From: Deltaproteobacteria bacterium
Lineage (GTDB): Bacteria; Desulfobacterota; Desulfobacteria; Desulfobacterales; C00003060
Reading direction: 5' to 3'
NCBI GenBank assembly: GCA_019309245.1
Contig: JAFDGP010000104.1
Coordinates: forward strand, 1-12,946
DNA: 12,946 nt
Numbering within the stretch: the first letter of the stretch is position 1; each line of letters opens with the position of its first letter. This document shows, piece by piece, positions 1 to 6,781 of this stretch. The notes beneath the pieces were generated by a model. That model did not search any database and had not been told where the DNA came from. It saw only the letters and a list, made by a program, of their open reading frames with translations. A program made the translations under genes and the position numbers.

Positions 1-246
1 ACCTCGGTCCTGGGCGTGTCCAATAGCCTGGGTGTGGTCAGGAAAATGTGCCTGTACTGGGGAGTCAGCCCCTTTTATCTTGCTGAATACGACGAAGACG
101 ACCTGCAGATTGAGGAACACGTGATTGACAAGGTCAAACAAGCCTGTGAGCTGGAGCATGGCGACAAAATCGTCATTACCAGAGGCAGCGGCAAATTTTT
201 TGCGAAGGGGAGTGCGAATTCCATTAAGGTGCTTACCATCACCTAA
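1..246 (+). CDS. pyk: Pyruvate kinase, C-terminal end (5' part outside window)
   Basis: Only the last 81 codons are present; the reading frame is open to the left window edge. The peptide matches the C-terminal (PK_C) domain of pyruvate kinase, the glycolytic enzyme that makes pyruvate and ATP from phosphoenolpyruvate and ADP. Visible family features are the VVRKMCLYWGVSP stretch (equivalent to the RRLALYWGVxP block), a helix with E-x-x-V-I-D-K-V-K, and the closing GDKIVITRGSG...GSANSIKVLTI, which matches the usual GD-x-x-VIT-x-G...(G/T)-T-N-x-IKV-x-x-I end. The frame stops with TAA at 244-246. The GTG at 16 is internal and should not be taken as the start. No strong T-run terminator follows. 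Identification is confident; the catalytic barrel cannot be checked here. Confidence 0.9.
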   Translation, partial: TSVLGVSNSLGVVRKMCLYWGVSPFYLAEYDEDDLQIEEHVIDKVKQACELEHGDKIVITRGSGKFFAKGSANSIKVLTIT

Positions 247-369
247 CCAGGACGAGCCGAAACCAAAAGAAAATTTATCACGAACGCCTTGATGGTTTTC
301 TATTTCGTGCCTTCGTGATTGAGAAGCAACGCCTTTTGCAAGGGTCTCATAGAGGTCCGGACGGATTTG
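247..369. other. Intergenic spacer with TCACGAA/TTCGTGA inverted repeat
   Basis: This 123-bp spacer lies between pyk and the HDOD gene. It holds an 8-bp perfect inverted repeat (ATCACGAA at 277-284, TTCGTGAT at 312-319) separated by 27 nt, with a further TTCGTG at 305-310. TTCGTG-type short repeats are common between genes in many proteobacteria. There is no T-tract after the right arm, so I do not call it a terminator. A purine-rich AGAGG at 351-355 lies somewhat far upstream of the ATG chosen for the next gene. Confidence 0.4.
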
Positions 370-1239
370 ATGAACAGGGATGAACTACGGGCAAAAATCT
401 TTTCAAAAATAGACGAGCTTCCTACCCTGCCGGACGTGGTCCCAAAGGTGCTGGATGCCATGGAGGGGGCCCGGAGCAACGCGATGCAGGTGACCGAGAT
501 CATCGCGCGGGATCCGGCGCTGACCTCCAAGATCCTGCGGGTGGCCAATTCGGCTTACTACGGATTTCCACAGGAAATCGCCGACCTGGAGCGGGCCGTA
601 ACGCTTCTGGGTTTTAGCATGGTCCGGTCTCTGGCTGTGTCCATGGGGGTGATGCAGAGCCTGGGTTCGGCAAGGCCATCGTCTCGATTTCCCATGGAAG
701 GCCTCTGGATGCATAGCCTGGCCGTGGCTACCGCGATCAAGGCTCTGGCCCGGCGGTGCGACCGGTCTGAAGGCGGGGAGCAGCTTTTTGTGATCGGCCT
801 GCTTCATGACATTGGCAAGGTGGTGATGGACCAGTTCTTTGCGGACCTTTTCGAGGAGGCCTTGGAAAAAGTCGAACACATGGAGCCTCCGAGGCTTTAT
901 GTGGCGGAGCGTGCCGTGATCGGATTCGATCATGGCGAGGTGGGTGCCATGTTGTTGAAGCGCTGGATGTTTCCCGAAACCATTGTTAACCCGATCGGCG
1001 CTCATCATCAAGAAGGCGTTCCTCGGGGGACGGACCCGGTGGACCTGGCCCTGCTGCGCGTTTCAGACGCCCTGCCGCAATCCGTGGGATTGGGAGACCG
1101 AGGCAGCCCTTCTATGTCGGACATTTGCAAAGACGATATGCAGGTCCTGGGGGTTGAGACAAAGGACCTGGAATCCCTGCAGGCCCTCCTGGAAGAAGCC
1201 AGAGAAGGAATTGAGGCGTTTTTCAGCGCCATACGGTAG
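370..1239 (+). CDS. HDOD domain signalling protein
   Basis: A 289-aa protein consisting of little more than one HDOD domain. The N-terminal part carries the hallmark ELPTLPDVVPKVL segment, then IIARDPALTSKILRVANSAYYGFP (residues about 43-66) and the LERAVTLLG...VRSLAVSMG block. HDOD proteins usually act as phosphodiesterase-like or scaffold modules in motility, chemotaxis and second-messenger signalling. This copy keeps an apparently complete set of HD-type metal ligands: H in LWMHS, the HD pair in LLHDIGK (residues 146-147), H in FDHGEVG and HH in GAHHQEG. Many HDOD proteins have lost these. I chose ATG 370 over an in-frame TTG at 319 because family similarity starts right after it. The gene converges on the phosphorylase gene with a 33-bp gap. 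The family call is firm; catalytic activity is inference. Confidence 0.85.
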   Translation: MNRDELRAKIFSKIDELPTLPDVVPKVLDAMEGARSNAMQVTEIIARDPALTSKILRVANSAYYGFPQEIADLERAVTLLGFSMVRSLAVSMGVMQSLGSARPSSRFPMEGLWMHSLAVATAIKALARRCDRSEGGEQLFVIGLLHDIGKVVMDQFFADLFEEALEKVEHMEPPRLYVAERAVIGFDHGEVGAMLLKRWMFPETIVNPIGAHHQEGVPRGTDPVDLALLRVSDALPQSVGLGDRGSPSMSDICKDDMQVLGVETKDLESLQALLEEAREGIEAFFSAIR

Positions 1240-1272
1240 AGTGTCTTTCCCTGCCACCTGACAGGACCCATT

Positions 1273-3309
1273 TCAGCTCGAAGCGGGGTTGGGTAAAGGC
1301 TCAAGCCACATCACATCGTAGGGCAGCAAGGTGACATAAAGCCTGCCTTGATCGGCCATCCATTCCATGCCGCTCACCAGATCGACCCAACCGGAGGCCT
1401 CAAGGCCGACGTCGGACAGGTCAATTTCGGCGTGACAGGTTTCGTTGGCGATATTGATCATGGCCAGGATGTGCTGGCGGCCGTCCGGAGAAGAACGGAG
1501 CACGGAGAAGATCTTGGGTGAGGTCATCAGGACCTTTTGGGGACCGGCCGGATGAAAGGCGGGCTGTTTGGTTCGGATGGTGATGAGCCTTCCCAGTTCC
1601 CGGTTGATCCGCGAGACCTTGGAAAGCGGGTCTTTCAAGGCCTCGGTAATGGCCGCGGCGTCGATGACGGTTCGATTGATATCGCGGTTTGAATGGGTGG
1701 CCAGCACTGCGGCAATGTCATTCGGGGTGCCGATGAGGCTGTGCAGGTAGATCCCGGGCACGCCCTGAAGCACCAGGGCGATGATTCTGGAGGCCACGAA
1801 GCGCTTGACCTGAAAGGCCACATCCTCGTCATCGGCATCCTCGCGATTCAAGGCGCTGAACCACGTGACATTGATTTCGTAGGGTTCTTCCACGCCATGC
1901 TCTCCGGTTTTATATGAAATATAGGCCCCGTGCTCCCTGGCCTTTTGGATGACGAAGTCGATGTCAGAAGCGGGCAAGATGTTCTTGACCGGGCTGAGCC
2001 CGATCCCATCATGTGAATCCAGGAAGTTGAAAAACGTGGTGGCCCGGGAAGGGGGAGTGAGGCCCTGGGCCCACCTGGAAAGACGGGTCGCGTCTTGTTT
2101 GTACAGGGTATAGAGCACCAGCGGCGGCAGGGCGAAGTTGTAGACCATCTGGGCTTCATCGTGTCCGTTTCCGAAATAACGAATGTTTTCCTCGTGCGGG
2201 ACATTGGTTTCCGTGATCAGGGCCACTCCTGGGGCCACCAGGTTCAAAATTTCTCGAAAGAGTTTCACGATTTCATGTGTCTGGCTCAGATTGGCACAGC
2301 CTGTGCCCGGCTGCGCCCACAGATAGGTGACCGCATCCAGGCGAATAATATCCGCCCCCCGACGCACGTACATCAGGAGAATCTCGATTACCCGCAACAA
2401 AACGTCCGGGTTTTGATAGTTCAGATCGATCTGGTCCTCGGAAAACGTGGTCCACACGTATATGGGGCCGTTAATCGTGTCATACCGGGTGAGCACATCC
2501 GAGGTCCGGGGTCGAAAGATCCTTTTGCGCTGTTCGGGGGTGAGCTCCGAAGGAGAGGAGAAATTCATAAAGAAATCCCAATAATACGGATTGCCGTTTC
2601 GAAATTCCTGAAACCATCGGCTCTTTGAAGACACATGGTTGATGACCCCGTCGAACATGAGCTGGTAGTGTCTTTTCAGGGCCTCAATGTCTTCCCAGGT
2701 GCCCAGGTGGGGGTCCACGGTCTCAAAGTCGATGATGGAAAACCCGCGGTCCGACGAGTAAGGGAAAAAGGGCAGGATATGGATCGTATTGATGTTGCCC
2801 TGCAGATAGGTATCGCAGAATCGGGCGAGCGTGGCCAGGGGAGACCGTTCTTTTCCACGCAACAAATCCCAATAGGTGATCAGGATGACGTCTTTTTCCG
2901 TGAAACGGTTCTCAGGATCCACGGATTTTTCCGCCCTGATCATCTCCGGCGGTTTGTGCGCGTAGTAGACTTCAAGGATACGTTCCAGCTCGGGCATGTA
3001 GGCCTTGGCTACGGTTTCACTGTACAAGAAGCGCAACTGTTCGAAGATCCTGTGCCGGATGTCCTGAGGAATGACCAGACGGGGTCGTGTGTAGTCCGGT
3101 TCGGGGTCGTGAAAGATTGGGGCAAGGCCTTCCGCCGGGGTCTTGGCGTCCGCGGCCGCGGGACCCGTCCGGGGCTGGTCGTCACACGCGGGGGTGTCCG
3201 GCGATTGAAGATGATCTAGGGCCGTGTTGCCCTGAACCACTGCCGCCACAGGGTCGGCCTGGATCCACGAATCCGGGCCTGCCTGCCTAGTCCCACCAAA
3301 CTCCGACAT
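1273..3309 (-). CDS. GH13 subfamily 18 disaccharide phosphorylase (sucrose/glucosylglycerate phosphorylase-like)
   Basis: A 678-aa alpha-amylase-family enzyme. Conserved GH13 regions are visible: DGVINHVSSKSRWFQ (about 220-234), IIRLDAVTYLW with nucleophile Asp near 325, ALITETNVPHE with acid/base Glu near 367, and FLDSHDGIGL with the stabilising Asp near 434. The pattern (QIDLNYQNP, VRRGADIIRLDAV, EAQMVYNFALPPL) fits GH13_18, a group of phosphorylases that reversibly split glucosides such as sucrose or glucosylglycerate with phosphate. The exact substrate cannot be read from sequence. The start at 3309 is fixed by an AGGAGGT 9 nt upstream; a longer open frame reaches 3474 but would overlap the preceding gene. 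Residues 1 to about 75 are a Pro/Ala/Asp-rich, probably disordered extension, which makes the protein longer than the usual 480-600 aa. It lies 97 bp after the DUF401 permease gene on the same strand, so co-transcription is likely. Confidence 0.85.
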   Translation of the reverse strand: MSEFGGTRQAGPDSWIQADPVAAVVQGNTALDHLQSPDTPACDDQPRTGPAAADAKTPAEGLAPIFHDPEPDYTRPRLVIPQDIRHRIFEQLRFLYSETVAKAYMPELERILEVYYAHKPPEMIRAEKSVDPENRFTEKDVILITYWDLLRGKERSPLATLARFCDTYLQGNINTIHILPFFPYSSDRGFSIIDFETVDPHLGTWEDIEALKRHYQLMFDGVINHVSSKSRWFQEFRNGNPYYWDFFMNFSSPSELTPEQRKRIFRPRTSDVLTRYDTINGPIYVWTTFSEDQIDLNYQNPDVLLRVIEILLMYVRRGADIIRLDAVTYLWAQPGTGCANLSQTHEIVKLFREILNLVAPGVALITETNVPHEENIRYFGNGHDEAQMVYNFALPPLVLYTLYKQDATRLSRWAQGLTPPSRATTFFNFLDSHDGIGLSPVKNILPASDIDFVIQKAREHGAYISYKTGEHGVEEPYEINVTWFSALNREDADDEDVAFQVKRFVASRIIALVLQGVPGIYLHSLIGTPNDIAAVLATHSNRDINRTVIDAAAITEALKDPLSKVSRINRELGRLITIRTKQPAFHPAGPQKVLMTSPKIFSVLRSSPDGRQHILAMINIANETCHAEIDLSDVGLEASGWVDLVSGMEWMADQGRLYVTLLPYDVMWLEPLPNPASS

Positions 3310-3318
3310 CAGTGCACC

Positions 3319-3325
3319 ACCTCCT
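3319..3325 (-). promoter_or_regulatory. Ribosome binding site of the GH13_18 phosphorylase
   Basis: On the minus strand this reads AGGAGGT, a perfect anti-Shine-Dalgarno match, 9 nt before the ATG whose first base is 3309. It decides the start of the phosphorylase in favour of this ATG over the upstream in-frame candidates. Confidence 0.85.
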
Positions 3326-3406
3326 GTGCCTTTTTTCTTTCTATCGGAAATTTTCCCCGGTCCAAAAGCGCAAACCACCATCAAGGCTTCCCAATCAAAT
3401 GCAATC

Positions 3407-4696
3407 CTAAAGGACGAGGTGAATCCAGAAGGAGAACACCCCGGCGGCACCCAGGACGATGGCAAACGGGACAAGTTTGAGGATTATTTTTGTGAGGTTG
3501 GTCTTGAAAAAACCGCAGGTCAGGATCAGGCAGATATGAAGCGGCGAGAGCAGGACCCCGAGATACCCGGAACAAAAGGCCAGGATGGTATAGGCCAGGA
3601 TGTCCCGGGACAGACCGGCATGGGACAGAAGTGAAAACAGGATCGGAAACGTGGCCCCCACGAAGGCTACCGTCACGCCTGCGATGCCGCCGACCAGAAA
3701 GGGCAGGATCACGATTACCAGGGTAACCGGCACATGAGCGGCACTGAGGCTTCGGCTGATGGCCTCCACCGCGCGGCTGTCGGTCAAGATGCCCTGGAAC
3801 ATCATAACGCCAGCGATCATGTAGAGCATGGAAAGCAACGATTTGTTCAACGACAGGCGCAAAAGGGCTTTTGCCGAGATGTGATTGTGCGCTGCCGCCC
3901 ATCCGATGGCGCAGACCAGGGCGAAAATGAGGCTGTATTCCTTTCTAAGGTTTGCCAGCGGTTGGGCGAAGTGGGCAAGGCCTCCGATGAGCAGCGTGCC
4001 TGCGATGACGATCAAAAGCGGCAGGAGCTCCAGCAGGAATCTGCCGTAATCTCTGTGGGGCGCCGCTTCCGGGGCGGGCTGCTGTTTCGGCACGCCCCGC
4101 AGCAAGCCCACATACCCGATACAGGCCGTCGCCAGGGTCAGGGGCAGTTGCGCCAGAACAAAGGTGGCAAGGTCAATGCCGGAAAGCGCGCAGGTCAGGA
4201 TCACCCCGGGATAAAGAGGCCATGAAAATTCCCAGATATGCCGGAACCAGTAATTGATCAGGGTTTTTTTCTCCGAATCAATGGCCTGCATTTGACTCAC
4301 GGCCTGGACCATCGGGGCGGAAAAGATGGCGCCGCCCGGCATGGGCAAAAGGCCGATCAGGGCGGGAAACAGGGCCAGATTCAGCCGGACATTGCGACTT
4401 ACTTCACAGAAGGCCTCCAGGAGCCGCCCCATGTGTCCGGTTTTTTCCATGAGGTGGCTCAGCACCAGGATCAATCCCACCACCGCACACAGGGCCACGG
4501 TGCGCTCTGAGAACAGGGCGCGGGCCATGCGGCCGGCAAGTTGAAGGGGGGACAGCTCAAACCACAGGCCCACGGCCACGGTCCCGGCGACCAGGGCGGT
4601 GCCGATCGAAAAGCGCAGCCTGATCAGGGCTACGATCAGGACAAAAACCGCGGCCAGCTTGATCAGCGGGGATATGTCCAGCAGCAGGTTCATCAT
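3407..4696 (-). CDS. DUF401 family integral membrane permease
   Basis: A 429-aa, strongly hydrophobic protein with about 10-12 predicted membrane helices throughout. It begins MMNLLLDISPLIKLAAVFVL. Two conserved-looking blocks match the DUF401 family (PF04165; related to the ion-transporter/gluconate-permease fold): GLLPMPGGAIFSAPMV in the first half and CSGYLGVLLSPLHICLIL in the second. They look like a pseudo-symmetric pair of substrate-site loops. A charged loop (KQQPAPEAAPHRDYGR) separates the two halves. The substrate of this family is not established. Its position just upstream of a sugar phosphorylase suggests, but does not show, an organic solute or osmolyte role. The start could be either of two adjacent ATGs (4696 or 4693), and no strong RBS is visible. 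A dispersed repeat lies upstream, so any promoter must be inside or beyond it. Confidence 0.8.
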   Translation of the reverse strand: MMNLLLDISPLIKLAAVFVLIVALIRLRFSIGTALVAGTVAVGLWFELSPLQLAGRMARALFSERTVALCAVVGLILVLSHLMEKTGHMGRLLEAFCEVSRNVRLNLALFPALIGLLPMPGGAIFSAPMVQAVSQMQAIDSEKKTLINYWFRHIWEFSWPLYPGVILTCALSGIDLATFVLAQLPLTLATACIGYVGLLRGVPKQQPAPEAAPHRDYGRFLLELLPLLIVIAGTLLIGGLAHFAQPLANLRKEYSLIFALVCAIGWAAAHNHISAKALLRLSLNKSLLSMLYMIAGVMMFQGILTDSRAVEAISRSLSAAHVPVTLVIVILPFLVGGIAGVTVAFVGATFPILFSLLSHAGLSRDILAYTILAFCSGYLGVLLSPLHICLILTCGFFKTNLTKIILKLVPFAIVLGAAGVFSFWIHLVL

Positions 4697-4761
4697 CTCA
4701 GGAAAGTCGTTAAGGCTTACACTGCGGGCCCGTGGCTGTCAAATACGGTCCGTGCCCCAGA

Positions 4762-4852
4762 TCCACCCACCGGTTGCCGAGTTTGCCGGAGATGCGAGGC
4801 GGTGGGCGTGCCGACGTACTGTTGTACTTCAAGCGCCCACCAACAAAGCAGA
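4762..4852 (-). repeat. Dispersed ~95-bp repeat, copy A
   Basis: Read on the minus strand, this begins ATCTGCTTTGTTGGTGGGCG and ends in a GCAAACTCGGCAACCGGTGG block. It aligns along its whole length with the plus-strand copy at 5947-6041 at roughly four-fifths identity by eye, with differences clustered in a small central segment. Conceptual translations are also alike (ICFVGGRLKYNSTSARPPPR here, ICFVGWRLKVTSTSAHPPPR in copy B), but neither sits in a plausible gene. It lies just upstream of the DUF401 gene. Confidence 0.75.
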
Positions 4853-4917
4853 TCCGGTAAAATCGGCAACCCCGAAGGGCAGGGCCAAAAAAACGAAGAT
4901 CAAAATGGATCTGCCTA

Positions 4918-4956
4918 CGCTGAAGCCAAGTGAAGGGTTTCAACCAGCGTTTTTTT
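4918..4956 (+). terminator. Weak terminator-like stem with T-tract
   Basis: CGCTG (4918-4922) pairs with CAGCG (4945-4949), with possible inner GCC/GG pairing, and is followed at once by seven T's (4950-4956). The loop is long and no plus-strand gene lies upstream in the window, so this may be a remnant or chance. Confidence 0.3.
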
Positions 4957-5089
4957 GTTCAACATGCTGCAGTCATGCCATAAGAGTCCGATCTTTGTTT
5001 TTTTTGGCGGTGGATTTGGGACAAGGTCAGTAGGGATTGGTCAGGCTCAATGATTTTTTCGGTTCGCGGATCGGCTCTGGCCGGAGCGT

Positions 5090-5106
5090 TGGCAGGAGTT
5101 TTGCAG
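5090..5106 (+). promoter_or_regulatory. Sigma-54 (RpoN) promoter for pilZ-flgM
   Basis: The sequence TGGCAGGAGTTTTGCAG has GG at 5091-5092 and GC at 5103-5104, exactly 10 nt apart, as in the -24/-12 sigma-54 consensus (TGGCAC-N5-TTGCA). The expected start of transcription is near 5116, giving a leader of about 65 nt before the PilZ ATG. Sigma-54 control of flagellar genes is common in this bacterial group, which fits the downstream flgM. Confidence 0.65.
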
Positions 5107-5179
5107 ACCAATGAAGAGGCAAAACATGGTTTGGTCGCGATGACGGGTCTTGGGTCCCGATGCGGTGGACTTAAGAAGC

Positions 5180-5572
5180 ATGGCAGGTTCTGGCATGGCA
5201 AGATCACGAAAAAAGGAAGAGCGCAGAAGGTTCCAAAGGTTTCAGGTCCACAAAGATGCCTATGCGATGATCACGCCCTTTTCGCACAAAAAAAGCGAGA
5301 TCATCGACATCAGCAAGGGCGGTCTGGCCTTAAGATACACGGCAGATAGCCGTCGGCATGCCGAATCGGCGGAGATCGATCCGTTTTTGCACATCTTTGT
5401 GCAGGACATCAGTTTTTGTCTGCTCAGGATGCCTGTCAGGACGGTGTCGGATTTTGAGCTTCCAGCGGACGACCCCGGTACCAGACGGCGCAGTGTGGCA
5501 TTCGGCCCGCTTTCGAAACGGCAGGCATCGGATTTGGAGTATTTTCTGGAACACCATGTCGTCAATGAGTAA
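5180..5572 (+). CDS. PilZ domain protein
   Basis: A 130-aa protein that is essentially one PilZ domain, the c-di-GMP binding module. The two-part ligand motif is visible: an arginine-rich N-terminal ERRRFQRFQV (RxxxR type, about residues 14-23) and, about 20 residues later, IIDISKGGLALRY ((D/N)xSxxG type). A hydrophobic beta-strand region follows (FLHIFVQDISFCLLRM), then a C-terminal helix (SKRQASDLEYFLEHH). ATG 5180 is my choice; ATG 5195 is also possible and TTG 5150 less so, and all keep the whole domain. It is followed by flgM after 23 bp and preceded by a sigma-54 promoter, so it is probably a flagellar-regulon c-di-GMP receptor that tunes motility. The role is inferred from motif and neighbour. 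Confidence 0.8.
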   Translation: MAGSGMARSRKKEERRRFQRFQVHKDAYAMITPFSHKKSEIIDISKGGLALRYTADSRRHAESAEIDPFLHIFVQDISFCLLRMPVRTVSDFELPADDPGTRRRSVAFGPLSKRQASDLEYFLEHHVVNE

Positions 5573-5595
5573 TGGGGTGAGAAGAGGTGTGATTG

Positions 5596-5907
5596 ATGAA
5601 AGTCGAAGGCAGTAACGAAATCGCCACCTATGTGAAGCGTTCCGGAACGCCCGAGGTCAAACGCCTGGAAGACGGGGCGGGCGGCGCCAGGAAGGCAGGC
5701 GACCAGGCGACCGGAGACGCCATTGTGGATCTTTCCAGGCGCTCCCAAGAGATCCGTCTGGTGCAACGGACCTTAAAGACCGAACCCGACGTGCGTGCAG
5801 ACAAGGTTAGGGCCGCCAAGGAAAAGATCGCCAGGGGTACCTATGAAATCGACGTGGAAGCCACCGCGGAAAAGATCCTGAAATCCTCCCTGGAAGAAAC
5901 ATCATAA
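5596..5907 (+). CDS. flgM: FlgM anti-sigma-28 factor
   Basis: A 103-aa protein whose C-terminal half matches FlgM, the secreted anti-sigma factor that holds FliA (sigma-28) inactive until the hook-basal body is complete. Diagnostic features are VDLSRRSQEIRLVQRTL (about residues 45-61), then PDVRADKVRAAKEKIARGTY and an IDVEATAEKIL helix near the end. These correspond to the sigma-binding helices of the family. The N-terminal half is rich in Gly, Glu and Lys and probably disordered, as usual for FlgM. Start ATG 5596 is supported by GAAGAGG 8 nt upstream and is preferred over TTG 5593. The gene is separated from pilZ by 23 bp and very likely shares its sigma-54 promoter. Confidence 0.88.
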   Translation: MKVEGSNEIATYVKRSGTPEVKRLEDGAGGARKAGDQATGDAIVDLSRRSQEIRLVQRTLKTEPDVRADKVRAAKEKIARGTYEIDVEATAEKILKSSLEETS

Positions 5908-5946
5908 TATAGTCCCGCGGATTTCCTCCCAAATCCACCGCCAAAA

Positions 5947-6041
5947 ATCTGCTTTGTTGGTTGGCGCTTGAAGGTCACAAGTACGTCGGCGCACCCACCG
6001 CCTCGGATCTTAAGGCAAACTCGGCAGCCGGTGGACTTGGG
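5947..6041 (+). repeat. Dispersed ~95-bp repeat, copy B
   Basis: This is the plus-strand partner of copy A. Shared blocks include ATCTGCTTTGTTGGT, GGCGCTTGAAG, AGTACGTCGGC, CCCACCGCCTCG and GGCAAACTCGGCA, ending in CCGGTGG. With copy A it forms an inverted pair about 1.1 kb apart bracketing pilZ-flgM. It ends about 90 bp before the truncated ATPase start. The conceptual reading frame through it ends at a stop at 6069-6071 and has no good start. Confidence 0.75.
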
Positions 6042-6088
6042 TTTCTTCAACTACGCTGACGAACAGGTCTAGGTTTTCCAATATTGAC

Positions 6089-6123
6089 CCTGCTATTGTT
6101 CGTAAATTTCCAATAACAGCAGG
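6089..6123. promoter_or_regulatory. Imperfect palindrome upstream of ATPase fragment
   Basis: CCTGCTATTG (6089-6098) pairs with CAATAACAGCAGG (6111-6123), with a 3-nt bulge and a 12-nt A/T-rich loop. It ends 9 nt before the ATG at 6133 and overlaps a TTGACC that could be a -35 box. It may be an operator or a 5' leader hairpin of the now broken gene. Confidence 0.4.
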
Positions 6124-6132
6124 GGTGTGGTT

Positions 6133-6336
6133 ATGGAGGCCGAGTGCTATATTCCTCGCAAGCTTGAAGATGAAATAAGAAAAATGCTCTACACGCCAGA
6201 GATTATCGCCATAGTCGGTGCTCGGCAGTCCGGAAAGACAACGTTGCTGCGGCGAATTGCCGACACGCTTGACCAGGGGGTCATCTCTTTTCTCGACTTT
6301 GAGGACCGTGACGAGCTACAATATATATTTGCGTAA
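6133..6336 (+). pseudogene. N-terminal fragment of DUF4143-type AAA ATPase
   Basis: Only about 67 residues remain. They start MEAECYIPRKLEDEIRKML and contain a perfect Walker A loop, AIVGARQSGKTTLL, followed by ISFLDFEDRDEL, the usual first strand and acidic turn of this ATPase group. The frame stops at 6334-6336, just where Walker B and the rest of a ~400-450 aa protein should follow. Downstream bases (6337-6428) continue the family in no frame I could read. An in-frame GTG at 6127 is an alternative start. The full-length homologue at 9148-10506 shows what is missing. It was probably truncated by a deletion or recombination joining it to the PEGA/FGE gene remnant. Confidence 0.7.
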
Positions 6337-6428
6337 CTCAAGAAGGAATTAAATGAAAGTCCCAGAGGTGTTGATGACAAGCTGCCTAACGTTTCTCCAT
6401 GTCGTGAATACAAAACCAGCCTTCTTCC
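6337..6428. other. Junction segment without recognisable content
   Basis: A 92-bp stretch joins the broken ATPase fragment to the PEGA reading frame. I see no coding similarity, RBS or promoter. It probably marks an old deletion or insertion junction. Confidence 0.4.
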
Positions 6429-6781
6429 ATGCTGAAACGTCCCATAGCATATATAAGACCTCTGTTTTTTGACCAGTTATCCGCCGCCACGGTGGAAGAA
6501 CCTGCACAAACCGCGGACAAGGCGACCCTGCGGGTGAACGCAAACATTGCCGGTGCAAGGGTCCTGGTGGACGGCAGGAAGGTGGGTACGACCCCGCTGT
6601 CGGAGGTTGCCGTGCCTGCCGGGGAGCACAGGATCGGGGTGGAAAAAGACGGCTATGAGCCTTACGGGAAACGTGTGCGGTTCGAGGCGGGCCGGTCCAT
6701 GACCCTGTATGTGGATTTGAGTCCGGAGCGGCCCCGGCCGGGCCGGCTTTATGTGGATACGCGGCCGGAGGAGGCCACGCG
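6429..6781 (+). pseudogene. PEGA-repeat part of a frameshifted PEGA-FGE protein
   Basis: From about residue 30 of this frame a PEGA domain is clear: ATLRVNANIAGARVLVDGRK followed by VGTTPLSEVAVPAGEHRIGVEKDGYEPY, with the G-(T)-TPL and AGEH-x-(I/V)-x-V-x-K-x-GYE pattern that names the family. A second PEGA unit starts at GRLYVDTRPEEAT and then breaks. The same unit resumes in another frame at 6782 as VRILNI...GMELEPGRYHVEVSADGYES. The first ~20 residues (MLKRPIAYIRPLFF...) have no RBS and look unlike the family, so the 5' end is probably also lost. PEGA domains are typically extracytoplasmic or envelope-associated modules next to enzymatic or sensor domains. If the frame is kept open artificially it runs to 6983 as nonsense. 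Confidence 0.7.

Larger units (their letters stand above)
4697..5179. other. Gene-free stretch between DUF401 and PilZ genes
   Basis: About 480 bp with no convincing gene. It holds, left to right: a dispersed repeat copy (4762-4852), a weak terminator-like stem with seven T's (4918-4956), an A/T-rich patch, and a sigma-54 promoter (5090-5106). Short open frames on both strands match no family I know and largely follow the repeat. The two flanking genes point away from each other, so this must carry the promoters of both units. Confidence 0.6.

Noticed and set aside
2095..3219. Two plus-strand open frames (177 and 194 codons) within the phosphorylase region
   Set aside because: They lie antisense to conserved GH13 motifs, so they are shadows of the real gene.
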